Assembly: GCA_016213325.1 (NCBI GenBank)
Contig: JACRAY010000014.1
Coordinates: 62,001-126,000, forward strand
Length of the DNA stretch: 64,000 nt
Source of the DNA: Burkholderiales bacterium
GTDB lineage: Bacteria > Pseudomonadota > Gammaproteobacteria > Burkholderiales > Burkholderiaceae_C
Direction: 5' to 3'
Shown: positions 17,538 through 25,963 of the stretch, in pieces
Position numbering within the stretch: position 1 is the first letter of the stretch
Layout: the number at the start of each line of letters is the position of its first letter
Position numbers and translations under genes: made by a program
Notes under the pieces: model-generated
What the model was told of the DNA's origin: nothing
The model's database searches: none
The model's input: the letters and a program-made list of their open reading frames with translations, nothing else

Positions 17538-18770
17538 TCAGCCGAACTGGCGCGGTGTCACCGTGCCGGCGACGAAGACGTTCTTCAGGCCGTCCTCGGG
17601 CTTGCAGTTGGGCTGCGCCGCAGCCCACTGGAAGGCCTCGATGGCTTCCTGCTTCGCGGCGGCCTCGATCTGGTCGGCGCGCGCGCGGTCGAGCACGCCC
17701 CAGCTGATCAGCGTGTCGCGCGAGATGTTGACCGGGTCGCGCTGCATCCACGCGCGCACCTCGCGTTCGGGGCGGAACGACGTGATCGCGAGCGGGTCGT
17801 AGCCGAAGGCGCCGAGCTCACCGGCCTTCACGCCCGGGGCGCCCCAGTGGTTGTAGTAGCGGTAGGTCTTCGCCTCGATCAGCGTCGGGCCCTGCCCGGC
17901 TCGCGCGCGGTCCACGGCAGTCTTGGCGGCGTTGTAGACCTGGAACACGTCCTGGCCGTCGACGACCACGCCGGGGATGCCGTATGGCACGGCGAACTCG
18001 GCGATGTCCTTCATCGGGCACGAGTACGAGTAGTGCGCGTACTGGTGGTAGAGGTTGTTCTCCAGCACGTAGATGAACGGCAGCTTCAGCATCGCCGAGT
18101 TGTTCAGCGCGCTGTGGAAGTGCGGGGTGGCATAGGTGCCGTCGCCGCCGAAGTTCACCACCACCTGCTTGCTGCCGCGGGCCTTGATCGCCAGCGCCGA
18201 GCCGGTGGCAATCACCGGCCCGGGGCCGATCATGCCGTCGGCGCCGATGAACCCGATCGAGGGATCGGACAGGTGCATCTCGCCTGCGTAGCCGCCGTTG
18301 ATGCCGGTCGCCTTGAACTCGTTCTCGGCGGCCATCTTCTTCATGTCGATGCCCTTGGCGATCGCATGGCCCGTCGGCCGGTGGGTGCTGTAGACGAGGT
18401 CGGCCTGGAGCACGCCGCCCGAGTTGACCAGCGCGGCGCACACGCCCGCGGCCACGGCCTCCTGGCCCGCGTAGAAGTGGTTGTAGCCCCGGTAGTTCGG
18501 GTCGGCCGCCATCTTGTCGGCCATGGTCCGCTCGTGCCAGCGGATGCGCACGATGGTGCGGTACATGTCCACCAGCTTGTCGTTGGGGAGGTCCTTGGCC
18601 CAGTAGCCGCTCTCGCCCGCGGCATGTGCCGCGCGGCTGGCGAGCGAGATGGCCGCCCCGGCGGCCGCTGCGCCGGCCAGGAAGGACCTGCGTCCCATGG
18701 TCAACCCCGTGCGGGGCGCTTCGACTTCCGCGGCGTGCCGGCTGGCGGCCGCACTGTCCACATCTGCCAT
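17538..18770 (-). CDS. Tat-targeted alpha-keto-acid dehydrogenase E1 alpha subunit
   Basis: This 410-residue thiamine-diphosphate enzyme subunit carries a twin-arginine signal: GRRSFLAGAAAAGAAIS with Arg27-Arg28 and a cleavage site near AHA-50. The mature part is a complete E1 alpha domain with the STHRPTGHAIAKG and GEMHLSDPSIGFIGADGMIG blocks and the thiamine/Mg motif from GDG (209-211) to ENN (237-239) at the usual spacing. The ATG at 18770 has GGAG at good distance; a TTG four codons earlier is less likely. It is the first gene of a seven-gene operon. The substrate could be pyruvate, acetoin or a branched keto acid; the sequence does not decide. Confidence 0.88.
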   Translation of the reverse strand: MADVDSAAASRHAAEVEAPRTGLTMGRRSFLAGAAAAGAAISLASRAAHAAGESGYWAKDLPNDKLVDMYRTIVRIRWHERTMADKMAADPNYRGYNHFYAGQEAVAAGVCAALVNSGGVLQADLVYSTHRPTGHAIAKGIDMKKMAAENEFKATGINGGYAGEMHLSDPSIGFIGADGMIGPGPVIATGSALAIKARGSKQVVVNFGGDGTYATPHFHSALNNSAMLKLPFIYVLENNLYHQYAHYSYSCPMKDIAEFAVPYGIPGVVVDGQDVFQVYNAAKTAVDRARAGQGPTLIEAKTYRYYNHWGAPGVKAGELGAFGYDPLAITSFRPEREVRAWMQRDPVNISRDTLISWGVLDRARADQIEAAAKQEAIEAFQWAAAQPNCKPEDGLKNVFVAGTVTPRQFG

Positions 18771-18920
18771 GTCGATCTCCAAGAGTGGTCAGTCCACACT
18801 AGGTCGGCCGCAGCGAGGGAAGGTTGATGGCGCGCAAGGTCCGTGACGGCAGGCGCAGGGACGCAGCACGGGGCCGCGCCGCAGGCGCCGCCCCAGGGTG
18901 CTTTCGGTGCAAGGAAAGAT

Positions 18921-18997
18921 TGGTAGGCGCGATTGGACTCGAACCAACGACCCCCACCATGTCAAGGTGGTGCTCTAACCAGCTGAGCTACGCGCCT
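18921..18997 (-). tRNA. tRNA-Val (anticodon GAC)
   Basis: On the minus strand the sequence forms a standard cloverleaf. The 7-bp acceptor is AGGCGCG with CGCGCCT, the D-arm is AGCTCAGCTGGTTAGAGC, the anticodon arm has loop CTTGACA (anticodon GAC, valine) and the T-arm contains GGTTCGAGTCC. The CCA end is encoded at 18921-18923. The anticodon and T regions are very similar to E. coli tRNA-Val(GAC). It lies about 150 bases upstream of the E1 alpha start, in the same direction. Confidence 0.95.
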
Positions 18998-19036
18998 GGG
19001 TGTTGAGCCCATGATTATAGCAGCATGCACCAGGCA

Positions 19037-21232
19037 CTACCGCCGCCGCGCATTCCGCACGCCCGATACCTCGGCCACCATGGTCAGCACCTTGCCGAGC
19101 CGCGCCGAGTCGGCCACTTCCACCGTGAACATCATCCAGGCAGTGCCCTTGACCGACTGCGTCTGCACGCCCACCACGTTCATGCGCTCCTTGGTGAACA
19201 CTTCGGAGATGTCGCGCAGCAGGCCCTGGCGGTCGGCCGCTTCGACGGAGACGTCGACCGGGTAGACCGAGCCCCCTTCGGACTTGGGCAGGCCCCAGTC
19301 GACTTCGATCACCCGTTCGCCCGAGCGCGCCGCCATCTCGCGGAAGTTCGAGCAGGTCTTGCGGTGGATGGTCACACCCTTGCCGCGCGTGACGAAGCCG
19401 CTGATGGCATCGGGCGGCGCCGGCTTGCAGCACTTGGCCAGCTGAGTCATGAGCGAGTCGACGCCCACCACCAGCACGCCGCCCTTGCCGCCCTTGTCGG
19501 CGCGCGGCTTCTTCAGCAGCACCTCGTCGTGCGCGGGCGCCGGCGCCACCGGGTGCAGCACGGCTTCGATGTTGCGCAGCGAGAACTCGTCCTTGCCGAC
19601 CACGGCGAACAGGTCCTCCGCGGACTTGAACCCGAGCTGCGCGGCCAGGTCTTCCAGCTTGACCGCCGTCTTGCCTTCGCGCTGCAGCAGCTTTTCGACG
19701 TGTTCGCGGCCGCGAGCGACGGTCTCGTGCTTCTGCTGCTCGTTGAACCAGGCCCGCACCTTGGCCTTGGCGCGGTGGCTGGCCAGGAAGCCCAGGTCGG
19801 CGTTCAGCCAGTCGCGCGACGGGCCGCCCTCTTTCGTGGCGACCACTTCCACAGTCTGCCCGTTATGAAGCGGCGTGTTCAGGGGCACCATCGCACCGTC
19901 CACGCGGGCGCCGCGGCAGCGGTGGCCCAGGTCGGTATGGACCGAATAGGCAAAGTCCACCGGCGTCGCGCCCTGCGGCAGTTCCACGATCGAAGCCTGC
20001 GGCGTCAGCACGTAAATCCGGTCCTCGAACAGGCCGGGCGCATCGCCCGCCAGGTCGCGTTCCCACGCCAGCAGTTGCCTGAGCACCGCGATCTTCGCGT
20101 CGTAGCTGCCGCTGGCCGACACCCCGCTGTAGCCCTTGGTGCCGGCCTCCTTGTAGGCCCAGTGCGCCGCCACGCCATGCTCGGCATGCTCGTGCATCGC
20201 CTGGGTGCGGATCTGGATCTCGATGGCGCGGCCGGCATCGTCGCGCACCACCGTGTGCAGCGACTGGTAGCCGTTGGCCTTGGGCTTGGCGATGTAGTCG
20301 TCGAACTCCTCGATGATGGGCGAGAACTTGGAATGCACCCAGGCCAGCGCCGCGTAGCAGTCCTTCACCTCGGGCACGATCACGCGCAGCGCGCGGATGT
20401 CGAACACGTGCTCGAAGTCCACCGACTTGCCCCGCATCTTCTTGACGATGCTGAAGATGTGCTTGGGACGGCCCTGCACTTCGGCTGACACGCCCTGCGA
20501 CTTGAGCTCGGCCTGCAGCCGGCGGCGCATCTCCTCGACGTATTCCTCGCGCTCGACGCGCTTCTCGTCCAGCAGCTTCGCCGTGAGCCGGTAGGTTTCG
20601 GGCTCGAGGAAGCGGAACGCCAGGTCTTCCATCTCCCACTTCATCTGCCAGATGCCCAGCCGGTTGGCCAGCGGCGCAAAGACATGCAGCGACTCGCGCG
20701 CCACGCTGGGCGGGCACGGTTTCTTGGTGGCGGCGTAGAAGCGCAGCGTCTGCAGGCGGGAGGCCAGGCGCAGCAGCACCACGCGCAGGTCGCGCGAGAA
20801 GGCCAGCAGCATCTTGCGCACGTTCTCGGTCTGCACCTGCGGGCTCAGCGCCAATTGCGCCGCGTCGTCCGCGTCGCGGGCCTGCTGCTGCACGCGCACC
20901 AGCTTGGTGGTCTCGATCGCCAGTGCCGCATAGCTTTCACCGAACGCCTTGGCGATCACCTCCTGCGGCTTGTTCAGGTGCGGGGCCGCGTACACCAGGT
21001 AGCTGGCCGCCTGCATCGCCTCGGAGCCGCCCAATCCCTTCAGGATGGCGGCCACCGCGTCGGCATGGGCCAGCGTGTTCTCGCCGGTGTCCAGCGTCTC
21101 GGTCGCGATGAACGGCTCGGCGAAGGCGCGGGCGCGCGCCAGCGCATGCGCCTGCTGCGGCAGCGTGTGCTCGGTGGCCGCGATCAGTTCCGGAAGGGCT
21201 TGCTCAACCTGTTCCGCCGAATGGCTTTTCAT
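19037..21232 (-). CDS. relA: (p)ppGpp synthetase, RelA type
   Basis: This 731-residue RelA/SpoT homologue makes (p)ppGpp during the stringent response. The N-terminal hydrolase-like domain has lost the His-Asp metal motif (the region reads ASYLVYAAPH), so it should be synthetase-only. The synthetase core is intact, with RPKHIFSIVKKM, FDIRALRVIV and KPKANGYQSLHTVV. These are followed by TGS (DRIYVLTPQ), a zinc-finger-like block with AKCCKPAPPD and a C-terminal ACT domain. The start is ATG at 21232 (MKSHSAEQ). It overlaps the 3' end of the upstream hydrolase gene by 29 bases. Confidence 0.95.
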   Translation of the reverse strand: MKSHSAEQVEQALPELIAATEHTLPQQAHALARARAFAEPFIATETLDTGENTLAHADAVAAILKGLGGSEAMQAASYLVYAAPHLNKPQEVIAKAFGESYAALAIETTKLVRVQQQARDADDAAQLALSPQVQTENVRKMLLAFSRDLRVVLLRLASRLQTLRFYAATKKPCPPSVARESLHVFAPLANRLGIWQMKWEMEDLAFRFLEPETYRLTAKLLDEKRVEREEYVEEMRRRLQAELKSQGVSAEVQGRPKHIFSIVKKMRGKSVDFEHVFDIRALRVIVPEVKDCYAALAWVHSKFSPIIEEFDDYIAKPKANGYQSLHTVVRDDAGRAIEIQIRTQAMHEHAEHGVAAHWAYKEAGTKGYSGVSASGSYDAKIAVLRQLLAWERDLAGDAPGLFEDRIYVLTPQASIVELPQGATPVDFAYSVHTDLGHRCRGARVDGAMVPLNTPLHNGQTVEVVATKEGGPSRDWLNADLGFLASHRAKAKVRAWFNEQQKHETVARGREHVEKLLQREGKTAVKLEDLAAQLGFKSAEDLFAVVGKDEFSLRNIEAVLHPVAPAPAHDEVLLKKPRADKGGKGGVLVVGVDSLMTQLAKCCKPAPPDAISGFVTRGKGVTIHRKTCSNFREMAARSGERVIEVDWGLPKSEGGSVYPVDVSVEAADRQGLLRDISEVFTKERMNVVGVQTQSVKGTAWMMFTVEVADSARLGKVLTMVAEVSGVRNARRR

Positions 21233-22145
21233 CTTCGGATTGTTCTTCGAACAGGAAGGAGGCGACTGCCTCCACCTGGTTGTCTGCGACGAATGTGGGG
21301 GCATGCCCCACGCCTTCAAATTCCACCAGCCGCGCCTTCGGTCCGCGGCGCGTCATTTCCAGCGCGGTCTCGCGCGACAGCAGGTCGGATTGCGCGCCGC
21401 GGGTGACGAGCGTTTCGGCCTTGATGTTGTCGTAAGCCTGCCAGAGCGCCGCCTGTCCCTGCGCCGCCGATTCCTCGGTGATCGTGCGGAACGGCACCGC
21501 GATGGCCGGGTCGTAGTGGATCGTGAAACCGCCTTCGGGCAGCGGCCGCACCATGTGCTGCGACAGCGCCAGCCACTCGGCGGGCGTGTGCGGGCCGAAG
21601 CTCGCGGAAATCGCCCACATGGCGTCGGCCGCCTGCTGCACCGAGTCGAAGCGGCCCGTGTTGCCGATGTAGGTGCCGATGCGCGCGATCGCCTGCCACT
21701 GGATCACCGGGCCCACGTCGTTGAGCACCATGCGCCGCACCGGCGCCGGCAGCGGCAGGTTCGGCGTGCCGGCCACGCCCATGCCGATGACGCCGCCCAT
21801 GCTGGTGCCGACCCAGTCGAGCGTGCGGATGGGCGCGCGCTGGTGCAAGGCGCCCAGCATGTGCAGCATGTCGGACACATAGGTGGGCACGACGTAGCCC
21901 TGGGGGTCGGCCAGCCAGTCGCTCTTGCCGCGGCCCACCACGTCGGGACATACCACCCTGAGCGGGCCGGGCGCGCGTCGGAGGAAGGCCTGCGCCAGCA
22001 CGTCGAAGTCGCGCCCCTGCCGGGCCAGGCCATGGACGCAAGCCACGACGTGGGCCGCATCGGCATCGCCCCATTCCCACCAGGCCATGCGGTGGCCCTG
22101 GCCAGCGTCGGGGCAGGATACGTAGTTCAGCGTAGGTACTGTCAT
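21204..22145 (-). CDS. Alpha/beta hydrolase, co-transcribed with relA
   Basis: This 313-residue alpha/beta hydrolase has the HG oxyanion motif in VHGLARQGRDFD, the nucleophile elbow WVGTSMGGVIGM, an acid residue near SDLL and a C-terminal catalytic His in GVGHAPTF. The substrate is unknown; it resembles generic carboxylesterase/thioesterase-type hydrolases. The end runs 29 bases into relA. The start at 22145 (MTVPTLNYV) is 63 bases from the divergent bdhA start. Confidence 0.82.
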   Translation of the reverse strand: MTVPTLNYVSCPDAGQGHRMAWWEWGDADAAHVVACVHGLARQGRDFDVLAQAFLRRAPGPLRVVCPDVVGRGKSDWLADPQGYVVPTYVSDMLHMLGALHQRAPIRTLDWVGTSMGGVIGMGVAGTPNLPLPAPVRRMVLNDVGPVIQWQAIARIGTYIGNTGRFDSVQQAADAMWAISASFGPHTPAEWLALSQHMVRPLPEGGFTIHYDPAIAVPFRTITEESAAQGQAALWQAYDNIKAETLVTRGAQSDLLSRETALEMTRRGPKARLVEFEGVGHAPTFVADNQVEAVASFLFEEQSEDEKPFGGTG

Positions 22146-22208
22146 GGCCTTGAAAACGTCCCATACTTTCAGGTTCACTGCCATCCTACCAATTCGACGG
22201 AGATATCC

Positions 22209-22979
22209 ATGCTGCAAGGCAAGACCGCCCTCGTCACAGGCTCCACCAGCGGCATCGGGCTGGGCATCGCGAAGGCGCTGGCCCGCCGGGGTGCCAACAT
22301 CGTGCTCAACGGCTTCGGCGACGTGGAAGCACCGAAGGCCGAAGTGGCCGCACTGGGCGCGAAGGTGGCCTACCACGGCGCCGACATGAGCAAGGTGGCC
22401 GACATCGAGGACATGATGAAGTACGCGGCCGCGCAGTTCGGCCAGGTCGACGTGCTGGTGAACAATGCCGGCATCCAGCACGTGGCGCCCATCGAGGACT
22501 TCCCGCCCGAGAGGTGGGACGCGGTCATCGCCATCAACCTGTCGAGCGCCTTCCATGCCACGCGCCTCGCGCTGCCGGCGATGAAGGCCGCCAACTGGGG
22601 CCGGATCATCAACGTCGCCTCGGTGCATGGCCTGGTGGCGTCGGCGCAGAAGTCGGCCTATGTCGCGGCCAAGCACGGGATCGTGGGCCTGACAAAAGTG
22701 ACGGCCCTGGAGAACGCCACCACCGGCATCACCTGCAACGCAATTTGCCCGGGCTGGGTGCTGACCCCGCTGGTGCAGAAGCAGGTCGACGCGAAGGCAG
22801 CGGCCATGGGCCTGTCCAACGAAGAAGCCAAGAAGCAGCTCCTGGCCGAGAAAGAGCCTTCGCTGCAATTCACCACGCCCGAAGAGCTGGGCGAGCTGGC
22901 CGTGTTCTTCTGCTCGGCCGCCGCCAACAACGTGCGCGGCGTGGCGTGGAACATGGACGGCGGCTGGGCAGCGCAATGA
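22209..22979 (+). CDS. bdhA: 3-hydroxybutyrate dehydrogenase
   Basis: This 256-residue short-chain dehydrogenase oxidises (R)-3-hydroxybutyrate to acetoacetate with NAD in PHB breakdown. The Rossmann motif is TGSTSGIGLGIA, NNAG is at 85-88, the catalytic Ser is in VASVHG, and Tyr151 and Lys155 are in SAYVAAKHG. The QHVAPIEDFP and ICPGWVLTPLVQKQ blocks are characteristic of BdhA. The start codon is preceded by GGAG at 6 bases. It ends at the palindrome at 22984-23008. Confidence 0.92.
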   Translation: MLQGKTALVTGSTSGIGLGIAKALARRGANIVLNGFGDVEAPKAEVAALGAKVAYHGADMSKVADIEDMMKYAAAQFGQVDVLVNNAGIQHVAPIEDFPPERWDAVIAINLSSAFHATRLALPAMKAANWGRIINVASVHGLVASAQKSAYVAAKHGIVGLTKVTALENATTGITCNAICPGWVLTPLVQKQVDAKAAAMGLSNEEAKKQLLAEKEPSLQFTTPEELGELAVFFCSAAANNVRGVAWNMDGGWAAQ

Positions 22980-22983
22980 CAGC

Positions 22984-23008
22984 TGGTGGGCAGCAGAGCT
23001 GCCCACCA
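22984..23008. terminator. Palindrome between convergent genes, GGTGGGCAGC family, copy 2
   Basis: TGGTGGGCAGC (22984-22994) pairs perfectly with GCTGCCCACCA (22998-23008) across AGA. It lies between the convergent stops of bdhA (22979) and the phosphoesterase (23012). A bidirectional terminator role is likely by position, but no U-run follows. The core matches the hairpin at 10017-10047. Confidence 0.6.
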
Positions 23009-23011
23009 CGC

Positions 23012-23824
23012 TCACTCGCCGAGTTTCAGCTCGTAGGTGTGCGTCTGCTCGAAACGCGCATCCGCCAGGTCGTAGTCCCACCGCTCCGCCGTGCAGGTGC
23101 GCCGCTCGCCCGCCGGCGGCACCACCCAGCGCAGCAGGTTGACCGAATTGGGTGAGCCATGGCGCACGCGGTGCGACAAGGCGGTGCCGGCCTGGATGCA
23201 GTACAGCGGCCGCCTGGTGAGCGCCCGCGCACAGAGGTCGCTCACGAAGGGCAAGTGGATGTGCCCGCCCAGCACGAGGTCGGCCCCTGCTTCGGCCCAG
23301 GCACGCACGGCCGCTTCGCCGCCGCGCAGCCGGTCCTTCTCGTCCTCGGGCCGCATCACGCAAGCCGGCTGGTGCGTGACCACCACCCGCAGCCTGTTGC
23401 GCGACGCCTTGCCCAGCAGGCGCACCACCCGGTCGACCTGCGCGCGCGACACCTCGCCGTGCTTGTGCCGCTCGGGCCGCGTGGTGTTCACGCCCACCAG
23501 CAGCACGTCGTGCAGTTCCAGCACCGGTTCGAGGTCGTCGCCGAAGGCCTGCTTGTAGCCCGCATACGGCGCAAATACGCGGGCAAACAGGTTGAACAGC
23601 GGTATGTCGTGGTTGCCGGGCAAGGCGAGCCACCGCGCCACGCCCAGCGAGTCGCAGAATGCCCGCGCCGCGGCAAACTGCCGGTGCCTCGCACGCTGCG
23701 TGATGTCGCCGCTCAGCACCACCGCGTCGGGCCGGTGCTGCTCCACCAGCGCACGCAACGCATCCGAGACCCGCACCTCCTCGGTGCCGAAGTGCGTGTC
23801 CGAGATGTGCAGCAAAACGCTCAT
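23012..23824 (-). CDS. Metallophosphoesterase
   Basis: This 270-residue calcineurin-like phosphoesterase of the CpdA/Icc group has the metal-binding motifs in order: ISDTHFG near residue 8, VVLSGDITQ, LPGNHD, VVTHQP and GGHIHLP. Family members hydrolyse cyclic nucleotides or other phosphodiesters; the substrate here is not clear. The start at 23824 overlaps the stop of the upstream lipid-kinase gene by four bases, so the two are an operon. Confidence 0.87.
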   Translation of the reverse strand: MSVLLHISDTHFGTEEVRVSDALRALVEQHRPDAVVLSGDITQRARHRQFAAARAFCDSLGVARWLALPGNHDIPLFNLFARVFAPYAGYKQAFGDDLEPVLELHDVLLVGVNTTRPERHKHGEVSRAQVDRVVRLLGKASRNRLRVVVTHQPACVMRPEDEKDRLRGGEAAVRAWAEAGADLVLGGHIHLPFVSDLCARALTRRPLYCIQAGTALSHRVRHGSPNSVNLLRWVVPPAGERRTCTAERWDYDLADARFEQTHTYELKLGE

Positions 23825-24777
23825 CGCGGCACCATCAGCACCAGCGGCCGCGGCGACACGGTGAAGCGCAGCGGCAACTGCATCCACTGCACCTCACCGT
23901 CGGTAGCCACCTTCAGGCGCCGTGCAGAACGTGTCGTCAATGCCAGCGACCGCAGCATGCGGCACTCGATCTCCTCGGACTCGCCGAGCCGGCCGGTCAG
24001 CGCGTCCCACGCAAGTTGCAGCCGCCCGCCAACCTGCATGGGGCGCGAGATCACCGCGGCCAGTTGCCCCCGGCCCACGTCGTCCACGCTCGCGTCGGCT
24101 ATGCCCACGGCTGCCAGTTGCGAGCGGTTGTTGCAGACGAAGACGCTGGGCGTGCGCATGCGCTGCAGTTCGCCGTCGAGTTCCATCTCCAGCCGCATGT
24201 CCCAGCGCCACTGCAGCAGGCTCTGCAAGCTGGCCGCCAGCGCGATCCAGCGCCGGCGCCGCCCCAGCTGCTCCTTGCGCGTTTCGCGGTCCTCCAGCAG
24301 CTTGGGATACAGGCCAACCGCGGCATTCGCGAGGAACACGCGCTGGTTCACCAGCCCGACCTGCACCGGCTCGGGCCGGGCCGATTCGATGGCGCGCACG
24401 GCCTCGGCCGGGTCCAGCGGGATGCCATGGTCACGGGCGAACAGGTTGAACGTGCCCTGGGGCACCACCGCGAGTGGACAACGGTGCTGCAGCGCAGCCT
24501 GCGCCGCACAATTCACGGTGCCGTCACCACCGGCCGCCACCAGCACGCCGCCACTGGCTGCTGCCCATTGCGCGCCGAGCTGGCACGACACCAGCACGCC
24601 ACCGGCGCCGACCGGAATGAACCGGTGCCGGCGGCCCAGGCTCGCCAGCGCCTGTTCGACCACGGCGCGCTTTTCGCCCGACTCGGACGGACCCGAACCC
24701 GGGTTCTGCACGACAAACCATTCGGCGTCGGCCAGGCGGTGCGCAATGGCCTCGGGAACGGTCGGGGGTGCGGACAT
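23821..24777 (-). CDS. Diacylglycerol/sphingosine kinase-like protein
   Basis: This 318-residue member of the DAGK catalytic-domain family (YegS/BmrU-like) has VVQNPGSG near the N-terminus and the nucleotide-binding AAGGDGTVNCAAQA, followed by PQGTFNLFARD. It probably phosphorylates a lipid hydroxyl at the cytoplasmic membrane face. There is no membrane segment. The stop overlaps the phosphoesterase start in an ATGA junction, which pairs a lipid kinase with a phosphoesterase. Confidence 0.85.
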   Translation of the reverse strand: MSAPPTVPEAIAHRLADAEWFVVQNPGSGPSESGEKRAVVEQALASLGRRHRFIPVGAGGVLVSCQLGAQWAAASGGVLVAAGGDGTVNCAAQAALQHRCPLAVVPQGTFNLFARDHGIPLDPAEAVRAIESARPEPVQVGLVNQRVFLANAAVGLYPKLLEDRETRKEQLGRRRRWIALAASLQSLLQWRWDMRLEMELDGELQRMRTPSVFVCNNRSQLAAVGIADASVDDVGRGQLAAVISRPMQVGGRLQLAWDALTGRLGESEEIECRMLRSLALTTRSARRLKVATDGEVQWMQLPLRFTVSPRPLVLMVPR

Positions 24778-24823
24778 CCGGACACCATAGGTGCCCGGCC
24801 ATGGCGCGGCTGTCGGAAGCGGG

Positions 24824-25513
24824 CTAACGCAGCTGTACGGAACCCGACACCGTGACCGTCACGGCGGCCTTGCCGGCTTCCACCGGCACCTGCGAAGCCG
24901 CTGGCATCTCGGCAGCAGCAGCGCGCGCCATCATCGGCCGCACGAAGCCGGGTTCGTTGGCCTGCACGCTCACCTCGCGCAGCGTGTAGCCGGTGAACCC
25001 GAATCCCTTGGTCAGCTCGGCGGCCTTGGCGCGAAACCGCGAGATGGCGATGTCCTGTGCTTCGGTCTCGACCTTGGCCCTCTGCTCACGGCTGAGCCCG
25101 AAGCTCGAGCCCGACACCGTCATGGTCGCGATCTTCCCCGCGGTCTGGCTGATGCGCCCGAAGTCGCGGCCCTCCAGCACCAGCTCGGCCGTCCCCTGCC
25201 AGCTGGCGATGCGGCCATCGCGGTTGTGGCGGGGATAGAGCGCGAAGTTGCCGGTGCGAACATCCAGTTGCCCCGGCGCTGCGTTCTTCTTCGCCTCGGC
25301 CAGGGCCGCTTCCAGCGCCGATTTCAGTTGCGCCTGCACCTGGGCGGCGTCCTGGCCTTCCTTGGTGGTGCTGAGCTGCAGCACGAGCAGGTCCTGCGTG
25401 ACCTCGACCGTGCCGTTGGCGCTGAGTTGCAGCACGTTCTGGGGCGGGGGCGTCTGGGCAAATGCGGCGGTCGCGCCAAGCGCGAGCAGCCAGGCGGCGG
25501 CTTTGTTCTTCAT
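24824..25513 (-). CDS. SIMPL-domain (DUF541) periplasmic protein
   Basis: This 229-residue protein has a cleavable signal peptide (hydrophobic residues about 6-19, AFA cleavage) and a SIMPL/DUF541 domain starting at LQLSANGTVEVTQD. Other family features are the helix-rich segment with many Ala/Lys, the YPRHNRDG region and the GSSFGLSREQRAK block. Relatives such as BP26 and YggE form periplasmic oligomers and some limit oxidative stress, but a molecular activity is not established. It stands alone between the lipid kinase and the small orphan gene. Confidence 0.85.
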   Translation of the reverse strand: MKNKAAAWLLALGATAAFAQTPPPQNVLQLSANGTVEVTQDLLVLQLSTTKEGQDAAQVQAQLKSALEAALAEAKKNAAPGQLDVRTGNFALYPRHNRDGRIASWQGTAELVLEGRDFGRISQTAGKIATMTVSGSSFGLSREQRAKVETEAQDIAISRFRAKAAELTKGFGFTGYTLREVSVQANEPGFVRPMMARAAAAEMPAASQVPVEAGKAAVTVTVSGSVQLR

Positions 25514-25558
25514 GCTACCAATGTTGCCAGCTGCGAGGATGTCGTGCGCGAATTGGGG

Positions 25559-25804
25559 TCAGGGCCGGCGCGCCTTCACCGGCACCACCACTGGCTGCGC
25601 GAGCTGTTGCCGCAGCACGGCGCGCTCCTCGGCCGACAACTGGCGCGGGTAGCTGCCCGGGGGCGGCGGTGCGGGCTGCTTCAACATCGAGCGCAAGTCG
25701 GCCTGGGACGGCTGCTGCGAAGCCGATGCGGGCAAGGCTGCGCCGATGGTGAGGGCGACGGTGAACAGGGAGGCGATGGGCCGTTGGAACTGCATGGTTC
25801 GCAT
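25559..25804 (-). CDS. Small secreted protein of unknown function
   Basis: This 81-residue protein begins with a signal peptide (FQRPIASLFTVALTIGAALPASA) and continues with a short Gln/Pro-rich mature part of about 50 residues ending in basic residues. No family is recognised. Two Met codons (25804 and 25795) are possible and neither has a strong ribosome-binding site. It is divergent from ompR. Confidence 0.5.
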   Translation of the reverse strand: MRTMQFQRPIASLFTVALTIGAALPASASQQPSQADLRSMLKQPAPPPPGSYPRQLSAEERAVLRQQLAQPVVVPVKARRP

Positions 25805-25963
25805 TGAACGCCAAGGACCGCGTAACGTTCACCAGCCCGTCCGTGAACACACGGCCGATGGGGCAACATCTGTAACATAGTGTCATGGCCTTGGGAAAAA
25901 CCCGCACGGCAGAGGAAAAAGGGCTTCAGAATCGGCTCTGTTACAAATAGGCCCTGGAGCACC

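Noticed and set aside
17538..18770. E1 alpha as a decayed copy of a normal pyruvate dehydrogenase.
   Set aside because: All thiamine and Mg motifs are intact, the frame is full length and the Tat signal is well formed, so decay is unlikely.
18771..18920. A promoter for the E1 operon in the 150-base leader after tRNA-Val.
   Set aside because: I could not find a convincing -35/-10 pair; the operon might also be read from the tRNA transcript. Left unannotated.
25805..25963. OmpR promoter elements around CTGTTACAAAT and CTGTAACAT.
   Set aside because: Both resemble AT-rich -10 regions but have no -35 at acceptable spacing.
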